Shown: positions 51,386-52,592 of the stretch, piece by piece
How positions within the stretch are numbered: the stretch's first letter is position 1
Layout of the letters: each line of letters starts with the position of its first letter
Source: an uncultured Bacteriovorax sp.
GTDB taxonomy: Bacteria > Bdellovibrionota > Bacteriovoracia > Bacteriovoracales > Bacteriovoracaceae
NCBI GenBank assembly: GCA_946480715.1
Contig: CAMLKK010000022.1
Span: forward strand, 1-52,592
Direction of reading: 5' to 3'
DNA length: 52,592 bases
Program-made: the position numbers and the translations under genes
The notes under the pieces: model-generated
What the model was told of the DNA's origin: nothing
Databases searched by the model: none
The model's input: the letters and a program-made list of their open reading frames with translations, nothing else

Positions 51386-52534
51386 TCAGTAGACGTTCGT
51401 TTCCCATGTGGCCTCTAATTCAGTCGTAAGTGTGAGGTACATGGCCTTAAGGCTTGCTGCATTCACGACAATGAAATAAGTGGGAAAAGAAAATAGTTTG
51501 CCTAATGGTCCTGGAATACGTGTGAAGATTCCCAGGACACCAAAAAGATAAAACGCAAACTGCAAAAGCATGGCCAGATCAATAAATGGTGTATTGAGAG
51601 TTAAAAAGCAGTAAACATTTACTAGAAAGAGTTGAATGAGAAAAAATGGAACCATCCATCGCAAGACTTTGTGGAAAAATAGCTGGGCAATAATCCCCTG
51701 ATGTTTCATAAAGCTCAATTGTCTAAGAGCATAGATTAAACCGTGCATCCCACCTCGAATCACTCTCACCCGCATAAGAAATTCTTGTTCAGGTTTCTGA
51801 GTTGTGCGCTCATACGCCACCGCTTCAGATTCATAAACAACTTTATAATTTTGAGCTAAAATCATTAGAGGCTGGGTGAAATCTTCGATGATATTTGGAG
51901 GGAGAACATGATAGAGATGGCGTCTAAAAGCATTGAGGCACCCCACACTGCCAGTAAGTGAGAATAGTCTGCTTTGAGCGCGTTTAATCAGTGATTCATA
52001 GGCCCAATAAATTTGAGTCACTAATCCAATGGCACTTTTTTTCTCGTTTCGATAAACCAGATTCCCGCTTACCATTCCAACTTTTTTATCAGCAAAGTTT
52101 CTCACGAGCTTTCTAATCACATCTTTATTAAACATTGCTGTTGCATCAGAAAAAACAATAATCTCCTTACGACTTGCAAGCACAGCTTGATTTCTCGCTT
52201 GTGTCTTTCCTACTCTTCCTTCAACTCGAAAGAGTTGAACTCCACGAGTGCGGTAGTAACTAGTGATTTCGTCCGTGCGATCAGTTGATCCATCTGAAAC
52301 AACGACTATATCGAGTTTCTCCCGCGGATAATCTATCTCCAACGCATTTAGAATTTTTCTTTCTATGATTTTTTCTTCATTGTAAGCAGCAATTAGCAAA
52401 CTCACACTTGGTAATTCTTCATCATTCTTTTTTACACTTTGACCAAAAAGAATTGAAAGGATGAGTGTGCATAGTGGATAACCAATATAGATAAATAAAA
52501 TGAGTCCAATTAAACCTAAAAAAAAATTCTCCAT
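51386..52534 (-). CDS. Membrane GT2-family glycosyltransferase
   Basis: The 382-residue enzyme has an N-terminal membrane helix (about 4-30). Its GT2 (GT-A fold) core has IAAYNEEKII near 48-57, VVVSDGSTDRT with Asp81 near 77-87, and FSDATA with Asp130 as the DxD-like metal site. Glu217-Asp218 in IIEDFT are the likely catalytic acid pair, and RVRVIRGG near 255-262 stands where processive enzymes have QxxRW. C-terminal membrane helices (about 290-370) follow. The layout matches processive or lipid-linked GT2 enzymes such as hyaluronan or cellulose synthase relatives. A GAGGAG site lies upstream of the ATG. It is the first gene of the minus-strand pair with the GT4 gene. Confidence 0.88.
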   Translation of the reverse strand: MENFFLGLIGLILFIYIGYPLCTLILSILFGQSVKKNDEELPSVSLLIAAYNEEKIIERKILNALEIDYPREKLDIVVVSDGSTDRTDEITSYYRTRGVQLFRVEGRVGKTQARNQAVLASRKEIIVFSDATAMFNKDVIRKLVRNFADKKVGMVSGNLVYRNEKKSAIGLVTQIYWAYESLIKRAQSRLFSLTGSVGCLNAFRRHLYHVLPPNIIEDFTQPLMILAQNYKVVYESEAVAYERTTQKPEQEFLMRVRVIRGGMHGLIYALRQLSFMKHQGIIAQLFFHKVLRWMVPFFLIQLFLVNVYCFLTLNTPFIDLAMLLQFAFYLFGVLGIFTRIPGPLGKLFSFPTYFIVVNAASLKAMYLTLTTELEATWETNVY

Positions 52535-52592
52535 TATGAATACTCCTCAATGAGAAGAGGAAATTTTTCCTCTACAACGTGCGCTTCAATTG
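52535..52592. other. Window edge, leader of the GT2 gene with a small hairpin
   Basis: These 58 bases hold the ribosome site of the GT2 gene. AGAGGAAA (52556-52563) and TTTCCTCT (52566-52573) form an 8-base inverted repeat with a 2-base centre. It could be a leader hairpin or the end of a neighbouring unit beyond the edge. Nothing further can be read. Confidence 0.4.

Overview
The window reads as accessory-rich chromosome of a moderately low-GC Gram-negative bacterium. Secreted lipoproteins, outer-membrane barrels and TolC-like proteins show a double membrane. The mix of a secreted subtilisin, many degradative or adhesive secreted proteins and a membrane urate oxidase pathway would suit a Bdellovibrionota/Bacteriovoracaceae-type predator or a related deep-branching proteobacterium. 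That placement is inference from gene style only: there is no rRNA or other marker here. I see no tRNA, rRNA, insertion sequence, phage gene or CRISPR array. No gene-free gap exceeds 300 bases.

Layout. (1) 12-5077 (+): a tightly overlapping operon of a porin-like barrel, a short phosphate-binding-like periplasmic protein, a HAMP-GAF histidine kinase and a receiver-only regulator, followed by a separate REC-wHTH-HPt regulator. (2) 5081-9154 (-): three overlapping genes for a barrel protein, a repeat lipoprotein and a subtilisin with a large insertion in its catalytic domain. (3) 9206-17016 (-): a urate catabolism operon. PuuD-type urate oxidase carries an amicyanin-like copper domain where the known enzymes carry cytochrome c. 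UraH follows, then a 1530-residue fusion of malate synthase, UraD (OHCU decarboxylase), a beta-lactamase-fold serine hydrolase and a two-repeat allantoicase. A radical SAM gene overlaps the end. Read together these genes make an almost complete urate-to-malate route. The missing step, allantoinase, is a cyclic-amide hydrolysis, and the unexplained serine hydrolase domain lies between the enzymes that make and use its substrate and product. (4) A perfect palindrome and a Rho-independent terminator separate this operon from the next one.

(5) 17134-46419 (-): a long same-strand run. It holds a Wza-like export lipoprotein, a phosphopantetheinyl transferase, a 2199-residue A-T-KS-AT-T-aminotransferase hybrid, a 1852-residue C-T-C-A-T-TE synthetase, a large secreted DUF4091-like protein, a 71-residue protein coupled to a sugar-phosphate transferase, an Asp-box propeller lipoprotein, an S41 peptidase-like lipoprotein, a 1038-residue secreted protein with a possible Cys/His peptidase-like domain, two TolC-family proteins and an unknown secreted protein. 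(6) 46508-52534: polysaccharide genes (two GT4 enzymes and a flippase on +, a GT4 and a GT2 enzyme on -).

How they fit together: the assembly line is enclosed on both sides by exopolysaccharide genes. Its phosphopantetheinyl transferase overlaps the Wza-like gene by four bases. The peptide-polyketide product may therefore be made with, exported with or attached to a surface glycan. Hand-read specificity codes suggest a proline-like starter, malonate extension, transamination to a beta-amino acid and a glycine-like final residue. These predictions need computation.
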